Source of the DNA: Microcaldota archaeon
GTDB taxonomy: Archaea; Micrarchaeota; Micrarchaeia; Norongarragalinales; UBA8480
Reading direction: 5' to 3'
DNA length: 64,000 nt
Assembly (NCBI GenBank): GCA_023247085.1
Contig: JAHFHC010000003.1
Span: 7,800 to 71,799 of the forward strand
Positions within the stretch are counted from its first letter, which is position 1, and every line of letters begins with the position of its first letter. Position numbers and translations under genes: made by a program. Of this stretch, positions 14,555 through 22,989 are shown one piece after another. The notes beneath the pieces were generated by a model. That model saw nothing but the letters and a program-made list of their open reading frames with translations. It searched no databases and was not told where the DNA came from.

Positions 14555-15706
14555 TTAAAAATCCGTCAACTTGCGCTGTGAAAGTACTCTGCTTGTTGTG
14601 GTGTATTGTTCAATTGGTCGCTTTAATCGCTTTTTTAGTTCCTCTATTAATTCATCGCGCGTTTCAAACGTCCTTGGCTTATTCTTTAGCGCAGCGCGGC
14701 AATTTTCACGAACCTGGAAAACGCCCAAGGGTACTTGGTATTCGTCGCTTATTTCACGTAGAACGATTGTTCGCGCTTGGCGTTGTATTTTGTACAGGTG
14801 TTCAACGCAGGCTATTCTTCCAGCGTAGTACCCGCCGCCTTCTCGCGTTGCATAGGTTGTTCTTCCTTCAAAGGGTTCGTACTCGTACTCCATTTGTTTT
14901 GCTTTAGCTGCCCAGAAGCTGTTTGGTTCCCATGATTCAAATTGTTCAAATTCCCAAGTGCCGGGAATAAATACGATTTCAAAGTGGTTGCCCATCCATG
15001 TGTTACTGTGAAGTTCGATGTCACTAATTGTCCGAAATTCGCGTACATCAGTTAATAGTTGTTTTGCAATTAAGTCGTCTGCGGCAGTTATTGACCAGCG
15101 CGTTGGTACTAGTTTTTTTTCAATGCCGAGTGCGCCACTTGACAATGCTCTTTGTAAGTAATATGTGTCTCCAAAAAATTGAAACCCTTCGTGTACTGCG
15201 GTTGCCACGGTTATTTTTTCTTGTACAAGTGAAATTACTTTTCGCGGGATTGACGGGTTATCTGCCAGGGTGAATTTTTCCATTTTGCCGCTCGCGCCCA
15301 TTGGCGGCAAGTACGTGGAAAAATTAACTTGCTGGAATGGCTCCCTTTCAAAGAAAACCTCCATGTCAATTGGCTTTAGTGAAAGCGCAGTGTCTTGCAA
15401 ATCAAGTGACATTCGGTTATTTGAATTTTTAACATTCAAAACAGACTCGCCACGCGCTAATGACAGTCGATGTTCAACTATTTTTTCCAAGCTAAGCCCA
15501 TACCATTTTCCAGGCGAGTCGCTGTCGGTTATCTGCTCGCTTATGCCGACCATTGGGCCAGCGAATACGTTTGGGTAATTGTATTTGCCTATGAAAACGC
15601 TTGAAGGAGATTTGCCAAACACGTTCTTCGGAATACGCTTTGAAAACAACGGCTTCAAATTAGCTTCAATTTGTTTGTACAGTGGTGTTGAATTCAAGGT
15701 ATTCAT
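14555..15706 (-). CDS. nreA: NreA-family DNA repair protein with PIP box
   Basis: Nre proteins are archaeal factors in DNA damage tolerance that bind PCNA. The 383 residues carry family segments such as SVFIGKYNYPNVFAGP, TDSDSPGKWYGLSLEKIVEHR and MGNHFEIVFIPGTWEFE. The final residues QRKLTDF (377-383) form a PCNA-interaction box of the QxxLxxF type. The usual N-terminal Cys cluster is not evident. It lies directly upstream of the E1-like gene on the same strand, so co-transcription is likely. Confidence 0.88.
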   Translation of the reverse strand: MNTLNSTPLYKQIEANLKPLFSKRIPKNVFGKSPSSVFIGKYNYPNVFAGPMVGISEQITDSDSPGKWYGLSLEKIVEHRLSLARGESVLNVKNSNNRMSLDLQDTALSLKPIDMEVFFEREPFQQVNFSTYLPPMGASGKMEKFTLADNPSIPRKVISLVQEKITVATAVHEGFQFFGDTYYLQRALSSGALGIEKKLVPTRWSITAADDLIAKQLLTDVREFRTISDIELHSNTWMGNHFEIVFIPGTWEFEQFESWEPNSFWAAKAKQMEYEYEPFEGRTTYATREGGGYYAGRIACVEHLYKIQRQARTIVLREISDEYQVPLGVFQVRENCRAALKNKPRTFETRDELIEELKKRLKRPIEQYTTTSRVLSQRKLTDF

Positions 15707-15802
15707 GCTATTGTGATTATTTTGTGCGCCTAGTTCTTTTTAATTTAAGTGAAACAACGCGGTTCACTCTGAAGCCCAAACCTTTTAGCCGCATTATGCG
15801 CG

Positions 15803-15856
15803 TCTTTTACGTGCCTCTTATATGGCTTTTACGAATCTTTTACATGTCACTTATAG
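15803..15856. repeat. two direct copies of a 21-bp element
   Basis: Copies at 15803-15823 and 15836-15856 share the form TCTTTTAC-TG-C-CTTATA, with about four differences and a 33-base period. They lie in the 230-base gap between divergent nreA and the AAA+ ATPase gene. Placement suggests tandem binding sites for a regulator; that is inference. Confidence 0.35.
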
Positions 15857-15936
15857 TTAGTAGTGCCCAAAGTCGCAGTTGGCGCAAGCCTTTTAAAGGT
15901 CTTTTATGTAATGTTTGACCCTTGAGTGTTTAAGAA

Positions 15937-17091
15937 ATGGAAGACGTTTTTATTGCAAAGGAAAAAATGCTTTCTACTTTAGGTTGGAACGAAAACCCCT
16001 TTGTAAAAGACTTGCGTTTAAGCGAAAAAGGCGAATTCCTTAAATATTACTGCCCGCTAGATGCGGCTAAGGTATTGGAGAAACTAGCGTTTGATGCTAA
16101 AGCTTGTCTTTTACTTGGGCCAAAGGGAGTTGGTAAAACTTCGGCACTTTACTACATTTGTTATTCGCTTCCAGAAACATTTGAAAAAGTAATGTTCAAG
16201 GAGCCGCCAGCTGACTTAAACGAATTAGCTGACCAGCTTGGGTTTAACCGCACAACCGGAATAGCATTTATCCCTTTTCTTTCACATAAGCGTGACGTGT
16301 CGCGCCAAGAGCTTTCTCGTTTTCTACGTGGAAAAACCAGCGAGAAGAAAATGGTTATGTTCATTGATGAAGCTCAACTTGGCCCAGAAATGTACATGGA
16401 ATTCAAATACTTGCTTGATGATGTTCCAAACTTGCGCATTGTATTCTCTGCACTTGACAAAAGCAAGTTTCCGGATTCGTTGCTTCATTTAATTGGTACA
16501 AGCAATGTGTTCAGTCGTGCTAAATTCACTTGTGATGAAATGACTGAGATAATTAGACACCGCATAGTGTCAGTTGGCGGAAAAAATTTACAGCCATTTG
16601 CAGATAAAGTTTTGAAAACCGTTTTATCTGAACAAAACTTGTTGTCTCCGCGGTACGTATTTGATGAGCTAAACACGCATCTCGCTAAACTGGCACTTGG
16701 CGAAGAAAAAACCGCACCATATGCAGATGACCTGCTTATTCAAAGTGCTATTCAACGTAGTCGCGAACAGCCGCAATTAACTGATTATAGTTTTACAACT
16801 AGTCATGCTCCGTGGTGGATGATGTTATCTCCCTCTCAAAAAGCAATTTTATCGCAATTGATAAGTGGAGAGGGTATGTCTTTATCTGATTTAATGACTC
16901 GAACCGGCTTAACGCAGAACACTGTGTTCAATGCATTGTACCAGTTGCGCGGCGACGATGATGCTGAAAAAGAACGTAAGCCAGAAGTCCCTTTTCCACT
17001 TGTAATGGCAAAACAGCAGTTTGTTGGAAAAAGAAAAAAAAACTTGTATTTTTTGAATAACAAAATTAAGAATTTATTAACGACGCATTGA
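15937..17091 (+). CDS. AAA+ ATPase with C-terminal winged helix
   Basis: A 384-residue ATPase: Walker A GPKGVGKTS (about residue 62), Walker B MVMFIDEAQ (about 140) and a sensor-1-like LRIVFSALDKS, followed by a lid and a winged-helix segment MMLSPSQKAILSQLISGEGMS. The layout is that of Orc1/Cdc6-like and related DNA-binding AAA ATPases, but I cannot place it as a replication initiator. It is followed by a small gene and a histone on the same strand. Start is ATG without a visible Shine-Dalgarno. Confidence 0.75.
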   Translation: MEDVFIAKEKMLSTLGWNENPFVKDLRLSEKGEFLKYYCPLDAAKVLEKLAFDAKACLLLGPKGVGKTSALYYICYSLPETFEKVMFKEPPADLNELADQLGFNRTTGIAFIPFLSHKRDVSRQELSRFLRGKTSEKKMVMFIDEAQLGPEMYMEFKYLLDDVPNLRIVFSALDKSKFPDSLLHLIGTSNVFSRAKFTCDEMTEIIRHRIVSVGGKNLQPFADKVLKTVLSEQNLLSPRYVFDELNTHLAKLALGEEKTAPYADDLLIQSAIQRSREQPQLTDYSFTTSHAPWWMMLSPSQKAILSQLISGEGMSLSDLMTRTGLTQNTVFNALYQLRGDDDAEKERKPEVPFPLVMAKQQFVGKRKKNLYFLNNKIKNLLTTH

Positions 17092-17117
17092 GTGTGGAAT
17101 TGTAGGGGGGATAATGA

Positions 17118-17258
17118 ATGAAAAGTGGAAATTTAACATTTTTTGAATTGTTTGAAGTGTTTCGCAAAACACGTACAGCTATAAAGTTTGAAACAAGACA
17201 AGGTGAAACTTTTGTCGGGGTGGACAAAAGCGGAACTTTGATGGTTTCAAGAAAATAA
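17118..17258 (+). CDS. 46-residue basic protein, unknown
   Basis: A short frame between the ATPase and histone genes. It encodes LTFFELFEVFRKTRTAIKFE followed by a beta-like GETFVGVDKSGTLMVSRK. The preceding GGGGGG run may act as ribosome binding site. The two-strand ending recalls a fragment of an Sm-like or SH3-like barrel, but it is too short to assign. The coding signal is modest. Confidence 0.4.
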   Translation: MKSGNLTFFELFEVFRKTRTAIKFETRQGETFVGVDKSGTLMVSRK

Positions 17259-17333
17259 TTTTTTAAGCAACGTATGCCGGAAATCAGGGGTGGTTTCTGC
17301 ATTTGTGTGCATATATATTTAGGGGGGAAAAAT

Positions 17334-17561
17334 ATGGTGGGTATCGATAATGATAGGTTTTCGTTGTTCGACATGGATAATATCCTTCGAACAGCCGGTG
17401 CAGAGCGAATAGATGAGCGCGCTAGCAAGAAATTACGCGAATTACTAGAGGATTCAGCTTCAGATATAACTCTAAAAGCAAAGATACTTTCAAGGCATGC
17501 TGGACGCAACAACGTTACGCCTGAAGACATTCGGTTAGCCGCACAACAAATCAGGACATAG
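17334..17561 (+). CDS. archaeal histone
   Basis: A 75-residue histone-fold protein that dimerises and wraps DNA. Family marks are NILRTAGAERI (first helix and loop), ASDITLKAKILSRHAGRNNVT and the final helix PEDIRLAAQQI; RHAGR with the following TxxDI is the DNA-contact and dimer region. The N-terminus before the first helix is about 15 residues, slightly longer than in classic HMf proteins. I chose the ATG at 17334, since upstream in-frame residues do not fit the family. A second histone is at 32978. Confidence 0.93.
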   Translation: MVGIDNDRFSLFDMDNILRTAGAERIDERASKKLRELLEDSASDITLKAKILSRHAGRNNVTPEDIRLAAQQIRT

Positions 17562-17566
17562 GCATT

Positions 17567-17830
17567 ATGAAAATAGAGAAAAAAGTTTGGCCTCAGTATT
17601 TCAATTTGATATTGAGCGGTGCAAAGAAGCTTGATATTAGGGTGGCTGATTTTGAAGCGAATATTGGCGATGTGCTGATATTACGCGAGTGGGATCCGGA
17701 GACAAAGCAGTATACTGGCCGAAGTTTAGAAAAGAAAATCACCTACGTAATACGCACAAAAAACCTAGATAAAATGTACAGGCAAGCGGATATTGAAAAG
17801 TATGGATTTGTTGTAATGCAGTTTGAGTGA
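17567..17830 (+). CDS. ASCH-domain protein (DUF3850-like)
   Basis: ASCH domains are small beta barrels related to PUA and probably bind RNA or modified nucleotides. The 87 residues show WPQYFNLILSGAKKLDIRVAD, with the Lys and Arg typical of DUF3850, then GDVLILREWD and a C-terminal YGFVVMQFE strand. It follows the histone by 5 bases and probably shares its transcript. The converging DHH gene ends 8 bases beyond. Confidence 0.8.
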   Translation: MKIEKKVWPQYFNLILSGAKKLDIRVADFEANIGDVLILREWDPETKQYTGRSLEKKITYVIRTKNLDKMYRQADIEKYGFVVMQFE

Positions 17831-17837
17831 TTAAGTA

Positions 17838-19277
17838 TTAGTCTAGCTTTACTTCTTCGCCTGAGAGTTGCTTGTGGATAATACCTGCGCATTTTAGTAG
17901 AAATTCATTTAGCGATCTTTTTTCAACACTTGCGCCTGCTGCAACTTTGTGCCCGCCACCAGTGCTTTTGCCAAGGTCTTTGCATGCTATTCTAAGCATT
18001 TGGTTTAAATCTAATCCCTTTTCAATGAGTTCATTTGTTCCTCTAGCTGATATTTTTAACATTTCGTGATCATCTTCGTCAAGCGAAAGCGCGATTATGG
18101 GCTTAGTTGACTGAACTAAGTTCGCTAGTGTTGCGCCTGCAACTGTGCCAATTATACTGTCCTTCACTTGGCCGCGTAAATCTAGCAAGTAAAATTCGCC
18201 TGCGTCGCTTAGCTTATGTTTGGCAAGCGTCATTCCGCTGCGTAAGTTTTGTCTATGTGCTTGCATTATTTCCATTGCTTTTTTGCGGCTATCCGGATTT
18301 TTGAGGCAAGCCCCAACCCCGGTTTGTGCTTCGTTGTTTCTACCGCATGCATTCATAACCACTGAAAATTCATGGCTGTCAAAAAAGGGGGTGCCTGGTT
18401 GTTCGTTATTGAATAAGTAAACGTCACCGATCATTTTGTCAACTGCTTTTTCCGCCATTCCGTTTGCCAAACAATGTTCGATTAATGCGCTTGAGAGCCG
18501 CTTGCGGTCGTCTTCTTGTAATTCATAATAAGAAACGTACTTGTCGTTTTGCTTGTATGGGATTTCATTTTCAGCTAAGAACTGCGCGCAGTTTTTGTCG
18601 TTGCCAGTTAAGCCCGGTAAAAATGGGTCACTTGCATAGCTTAGAAACCCAATTAAGCTTCGGCTACTTCTACCGAAAATGCGCAAGTCTTTTTTTACAG
18701 TTGTTATTCCTGCGTCAACTGAGTCTTTCAAAATAAGTTTGTTTACTCCAATTAACCCCGCGCGGTCTTGCATGTCCCCCACTGTTGAAACAAGCGCAAG
18801 TTGTGATAGCTCTGGAAATTCTCTGAAACAAAGATAGGATGTTCCACCGCCGCATGCTTCGTTGCCACCATCTATGCCAAAATCGTGCGGATTGACAATA
18901 GTTATGTTGCTGTCAGCTGGTCGTTGGTTAACTGGTGTTTCGGGCTCGTGGTGGTCGAGAATAATGATTTCTCTATCTGGCAACGCTTCTGCTAATTTGG
19001 AAGTGTACCCTGCCCCAAGGTCACAAAAAACTATTTGCTTGAACGTAGTTTCTTTTAGTTTTTGCAAGTATTCTGGAGTAGTTTTCTTCCAGCATTGCAT
19101 AGCTGGAGCAATTCCGTTACGGTACATTGCGCTGAAAACAATTGAACCAGCTGGTATCCCATCTGCGTCAAAATGGTGCACGATCACAGCATCGTCGAAC
19201 TCACGTATCCGCTTCCCTGCAACTATGCATGCTTTGAAAAAGCCAGTTTCGTCTCGTTGCTTTTCAATCTCAGTCAT
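17838..19277 (-). CDS. RecJ-like DHH-family phosphoesterase
   Basis: DHH phosphoesterases of this type are single-strand 5' exonucleases or GINS-associated nucleases in archaea. The 479 residues start with VIVHHFDADGIPAGSIV (motif I Asp), then IIILDHHEP (DHH motif), and end with the DHHA1 signature GKSTGGGHKVAAGAS. Two catalytic Asp and the DHH histidines are present. It converges with the ASCH gene. A second, more divergent DHH protein is encoded at 55517. Confidence 0.88.
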   Translation of the reverse strand: MTEIEKQRDETGFFKACIVAGKRIREFDDAVIVHHFDADGIPAGSIVFSAMYRNGIAPAMQCWKKTTPEYLQKLKETTFKQIVFCDLGAGYTSKLAEALPDREIIILDHHEPETPVNQRPADSNITIVNPHDFGIDGGNEACGGGTSYLCFREFPELSQLALVSTVGDMQDRAGLIGVNKLILKDSVDAGITTVKKDLRIFGRSSRSLIGFLSYASDPFLPGLTGNDKNCAQFLAENEIPYKQNDKYVSYYELQEDDRKRLSSALIEHCLANGMAEKAVDKMIGDVYLFNNEQPGTPFFDSHEFSVVMNACGRNNEAQTGVGACLKNPDSRKKAMEIMQAHRQNLRSGMTLAKHKLSDAGEFYLLDLRGQVKDSIIGTVAGATLANLVQSTKPIIALSLDEDDHEMLKISARGTNELIEKGLDLNQMLRIACKDLGKSTGGGHKVAAGASVEKRSLNEFLLKCAGIIHKQLSGEEVKLD

Positions 19278-19335
19278 ATGAGTTGTTTTGAATCTATGTT
19301 AGTTTTATATCTATTTCTATGCTTATCCCTTTATT

Positions 19336-20544
19336 ATGAAACAAAGCCCCCCAGAGAAACCGACGCGTAAGAAAGTAGTTGTGCTTCACACTGGCGGAAC
19401 CATTTTCATGTACCGAACTGAACGCGGTCTTGATACTCGTGAGCTAATTATTCCTGTAGATAAAAAAAATGACGTGTCTGACCATATAGATTTCACTGTT
19501 GAGGATCTATTTGGCAAAGGCGGAATTGACTCGTCAAAAATGACTTTAGCGCAGTCGCGCAAATTAGCAGAGCGTATTGTTGAGCTTCAAAACGATCCAA
19601 CTGTGCACGGGGTAGTTGTTACGCATGGCACAGATACAATGGCTGAAACAGCGCTTGAGCTTTCTTATGCATTGAAAAATTTACATAAGCCAGTTGTATT
19701 TACTGGCGCGCAAATTCCATCTTCTGAAAAAACTTCTGATGGCCCGCGTAATTTCTTTCGCTCTGTTTACTTAGCCGCACATGCTAACAAGGGATTCGCG
19801 CGAGTGGTTATTTGTTTTGGCTACAGGCGTGGAAGTAGCTCTCCCTCTGCTTCACCTAATTTAGTTTTAGACGCTAGAAACGCCGAAAAGTCACATATGA
19901 CTGATCAAGCGGCCTTTCTGCATCCTGATTCAAAATCGCTTGGTAGCGTTTCTATTAACGGTGGTGTGAAAGTATTTGGAAACACGCCTGTGCCAACTGG
20001 CCCAACCACGCTTCATTTTGGTTTTAGCAGTTTAGTAAAACGTGCAGTGATTCAACGACATTCAGCTAGCCTTCCTTGGATAGCTTCCGGGCTTGTTGTA
20101 GACACTTATGGAAGCGGCAATGCACCGGACAGCGTGATAGCTGCAATGCGCAGGCGAGTTAAATTCTTTCCAATTGTTGCAGCGTCACAAGCTCGTGGAA
20201 ACATCGACATGACGGCATATGCTGCTGGCAGACCCGCGCTTGAAGCGGGGGTACTTCCATCTGGAGGATTAACTCCGGTTTCTGCATCTAAACGATTAGC
20301 CTATTTAGTTAGTCATAAGCGTGAAATAAGTAAATACGCTCGCAAGCGCAAAGTTCCTTATCGTGCGTTGTTAAACACTCTTTATTTATCTGGCGGCAAA
20401 TTCAACTCAAAGAAGATAAAAGAAGAACACGCGCGTATTCTTAATGTGCCAATAATAGGCCAGGACTTGCTAGTCCAAATTCCTTTTCGCCAAGCGCTCA
20501 GGCACGCAGTTAGGGAACTTAAAGGATTTACTGAACCACATTAA
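19336..20544 (+). CDS. L-asparaginase family protein
   Basis: Hydrolyses asparagine, or as GatD supplies ammonia for Gln-tRNA formation. The 402 residues contain both asparaginase signatures: VVVLHTGGTIF with the first nucleophilic Thr, and VVVTHGTDTMAETALELSYA with Thr-Asp. TGAQIPSSEKTSDGPRN follows. It is longer than bacterial asparaginases (about 330) but lacks the N-terminal barrel of GatD, and no gatE is nearby. I favour asparaginase; GatD-like use remains possible. Confidence 0.8.
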   Translation: MKQSPPEKPTRKKVVVLHTGGTIFMYRTERGLDTRELIIPVDKKNDVSDHIDFTVEDLFGKGGIDSSKMTLAQSRKLAERIVELQNDPTVHGVVVTHGTDTMAETALELSYALKNLHKPVVFTGAQIPSSEKTSDGPRNFFRSVYLAAHANKGFARVVICFGYRRGSSSPSASPNLVLDARNAEKSHMTDQAAFLHPDSKSLGSVSINGGVKVFGNTPVPTGPTTLHFGFSSLVKRAVIQRHSASLPWIASGLVVDTYGSGNAPDSVIAAMRRRVKFFPIVAASQARGNIDMTAYAAGRPALEAGVLPSGGLTPVSASKRLAYLVSHKREISKYARKRKVPYRALLNTLYLSGGKFNSKKIKEEHARILNVPIIGQDLLVQIPFRQALRHAVRELKGFTEPH

Positions 20545-20568
20545 TTTGCGCGAACATTAGCATAGGTG

Positions 20569-21867
20569 CTACAATTGAACTTTTTCGCTTAAGTGCGGGA
20601 CAATTGTCTTTACTCCCGTTGCGCGGTGAATTTGCTTTGCTAATCTAATCCCTTTTTCTCGCTCGCAGTGAACAACGAACACTTGCTTTAGCCCTTTAAC
20701 GCTTTTAGCGAGTCGCACTAATTCAGGCGAGTCACTGTGTCCAGAAAACGGTGCAACTTCCACGCGGCAGCACACGTCTGCCATTTTTCCGCCAACTTCG
20801 AGCATACGAACACCCTCTTTAAGTAAACGTCCCGGCGTGTCATTAGCTTGATAACCAACTAGAATAACCGTATTTTTTTCAACTGGTGCAAGTTTTTGGA
20901 AGTAGCCAACTGATGCGCCGCCTATAAGCATGCCGCTTGGTGCAACAATTATTGACTTACTAGTTTCATAAACTTCTTTTTTCGACCTAGTGGTTGGTTC
21001 CCTATAGAATTCGCTTTTGAACGGGTCGCTATCACTTGTAAGTATTTGTAGTTGCAATTCGCGTTTTAAGAAATTTGCATTGTGCCTGTGTATTTTTGTA
21101 ATTTTTTTAACCATGCCATCAAGAAAAATAGGGCAAACTGGCAACGCTTTTGACTTCATGTAGCTTTCAAGCGTAAGCAATACTTCTTGCCCGCGGCCAA
21201 TTGCAAATGTGGGCACGAGTACTTTGCCATTTTTTTTCAGCGTTTGACTAACGTGATTGATAAACGTATTAATTGTCTTTTTAGTTGCTTGCCTTACCTC
21301 TCCGCCATAAGTGCCTTCAATTATCAAAGTATCAGCTTCAAGGTCAGTTGTATCAGCACCATCTAGCAATCGAGTTGGCCGTAAGTTAACGTCTCCAGTG
21401 TACAACACGCGGTGGTCGTTTGTGTCGAGAATAGGCATAGCGCTTCCAAGAATGTGGCCGGCGTCTCTTAATTCTATTCCTCCACTTGGCTTGCGATAAT
21501 CAAGAAACTTCATGTGGCCCAACGTTTTTTCAATACTGTGCTTGTTGAAAAAACGGTCTCCTTGTATCTTCAATGCATCTGCAAATAACACTTCTGCAAT
21601 ATCGCGCGAAGGTTTTGTAAGCAGCGTTTTTCCACTAAAACCGTTCTGATAAAGCGCTGGTAAGTAGCCAACGTGGTCTAAATGTGCGTGGCTGATGACA
21701 ACTTGATCAATTGAATTACTCTGGTGCTTTACGTCAAATAGCGGCGGGACAGGCGTTCGGCCTTCTAGCTTGATCCCGCAGTCTAGCATAGTAGTTTCAT
21801 TTGATTCAATCACAAAGCAACTTCTGCCTACTTCACTTGCTGCACCGTAAAAAGTTATGCTGTCCAT
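20569..21867 (-). CDS. metallo-beta-lactamase/beta-CASP ribonuclease (aCPSF2-like)
   Basis: An RNA-processing nuclease related to CPSF73. The 432 residues have the zinc motif SHAHLDHVGYLPAL, an isolated metal Asp in VLYTGDVNLRP, the beta-CASP region with VPTFAIGRGQE, and the terminal histidines in FSGHSDS and VVHCEREKG. KH domains are absent, so it matches the shorter aCPSF2 group rather than aCPSF1. It is divergent from the transglutaminase-like gene. Confidence 0.9.
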   Translation of the reverse strand: MDSITFYGAASEVGRSCFVIESNETTMLDCGIKLEGRTPVPPLFDVKHQSNSIDQVVISHAHLDHVGYLPALYQNGFSGKTLLTKPSRDIAEVLFADALKIQGDRFFNKHSIEKTLGHMKFLDYRKPSGGIELRDAGHILGSAMPILDTNDHRVLYTGDVNLRPTRLLDGADTTDLEADTLIIEGTYGGEVRQATKKTINTFINHVSQTLKKNGKVLVPTFAIGRGQEVLLTLESYMKSKALPVCPIFLDGMVKKITKIHRHNANFLKRELQLQILTSDSDPFKSEFYREPTTRSKKEVYETSKSIIVAPSGMLIGGASVGYFQKLAPVEKNTVILVGYQANDTPGRLLKEGVRMLEVGGKMADVCCRVEVAPFSGHSDSPELVRLAKSVKGLKQVFVVHCEREKGIRLAKQIHRATGVKTIVPHLSEKVQL

Positions 21868-21903
21868 TAACTTGATATACGCTTACTTGCCCTATTAATC
21901 TAT

Positions 21904-22521
21904 ATGGCAGAGGGCGAAGGACCTAAAATCGACCGCGACAAACACTTGATTCAACTTAAAGCCCTTCGCAAAATAATCGACAAGTACGCCGATGAAATAA
22001 ATTCTTTTGAAGTTAAGACGATTCCCGAGCTAAAGGCATTTATCAATCCAAGCGATGCCGCTGTCAAAAAAGTAGTTGCTAAATTAAAAGAAGAGTTCGA
22101 ACGCAAAAGTGGAAAACTTTATTCCATCGACTATAATACCACGCTTTGGCTTGCGGCTTTTCACTTTGTTTCCAGTTTAGACACAATTGAAATGGACTTG
22201 CCAGTTTCGTTTTGGTTTACCCCCTCTGATGTTATGGAACTCGGTGCAGCTGACGCTTTTGACCGCGCCATTTTTTTAGCTTCTCTAATGGCTGAACTCG
22301 GAGCACCTGCAAAAGTACACGTGCTTGAAACTGACGGAGGCATAAGGCACCCCGTAGTAATCGTAAATAGCGACAAGTGTTATTTGTTTGACGCTTACCC
22401 TTCCGCAAGCTTCTTAACAGGGCATACGCAAAACGAGGTACTAGCCAACTTTTCACTGGCAGGCAAGAGGTACACGCGCTCTTTGTTTGAATTTAGCCAA
22501 AACCACTACGAAGAATTTTAA
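21904..22521 (+). CDS. transglutaminase-like fold protein lacking the catalytic Cys
   Basis: A 205-residue protein. The C-terminal part fits the transglutaminase core: AADAFDRAIFLASLMAELG, where the usual Cys-centred helix begins, then a strand with GGIRHPVVIV (His) and CYLFDAYPS (Asp). The position of the nucleophilic Cys holds Ala. The fold therefore seems kept without the triad, suggesting a binding role. The N-terminal 90 residues are helical and charged. No partner is clear from the neighbours. Confidence 0.55.
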   Translation: MAEGEGPKIDRDKHLIQLKALRKIIDKYADEINSFEVKTIPELKAFINPSDAAVKKVVAKLKEEFERKSGKLYSIDYNTTLWLAAFHFVSSLDTIEMDLPVSFWFTPSDVMELGAADAFDRAIFLASLMAELGAPAKVHVLETDGGIRHPVVIVNSDKCYLFDAYPSASFLTGHTQNEVLANFSLAGKRYTRSLFEFSQNHYEEF

Positions 22522-22619
22522 GTGCCCCCCAACCATAAGGGTTAAAAGCTGCTTTTGGCGCTATTAATACGCTAGTTTTCTAGTTTTATCAGAAAAAGGA
22601 GTTTGATCGATAATTTAAA

Positions 22620-22835
22620 ATGCCTAAACCAGAAGTTTTCATCACTAAATACGAACAAGCACGCCTAGTTGGCTCACGAGCATTGCAACTCGCAATGGGT
22701 GCGCCACCACTAGTTGACATTGACAAGTTGAAAAAACAATTCCCAGCAAAGTACTTCTCGCCAGTTGACCTTGCAAAGCTAGAATTTGAAGACGGCGTAA
22801 TCCCAATGCAAGTCATGCGCAAAACAGTTTTCTAG
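22620..22835 (+). CDS. rpoK: RNA polymerase subunit Rpo6 (RpoK, omega/RPB6 homologue)
   Basis: Stabilises the RNA polymerase clamp. The 71 residues include the family core TKYEQARLVGSRALQLAMGA and the closing region LEFEDGVIPMQVMRKT. Length is normal for archaeal Rpo6. AAAAGGAG lies about 20 bases upstream of the ATG. A strong T-rich stretch follows the gene. Confidence 0.93.
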   Translation: MPKPEVFITKYEQARLVGSRALQLAMGAPPLVDIDKLKKQFPAKYFSPVDLAKLEFEDGVIPMQVMRKTVF

Positions 22836-22839
22836 TTAA

Positions 22840-22960
22840 ATTATTTGTTTTTTTATTTTTTAAATTATTTTTCCTTCTTTTTTTACTTTAATTTTTTTCG
22901 CTTTTCTGAACTTAATTTCCTTTATCTTTTTGTTCCTTTTTTTCGCCTTATTTCTTTAAC
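22840..22960 (+). terminator. T-rich terminator after rpoK
   Basis: Over about 110 bases the plus strand is almost all T with runs of 5-7, immediately after the rpoK stop and before a surface-protein gene. This is the strongest such tract in the window and should end rpoK transcription. Confidence 0.6.
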
Positions 22961-22989
22961 AATGCGCCATCACACTTTCTTTTCTAATT

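Noticed and set aside
19336-20544. GatD subunit of Glu-tRNA(Gln) amidotransferase
   Set aside because: The N-terminal barrel typical of GatD is missing and gatE is not adjacent; asparaginase is the safer name.
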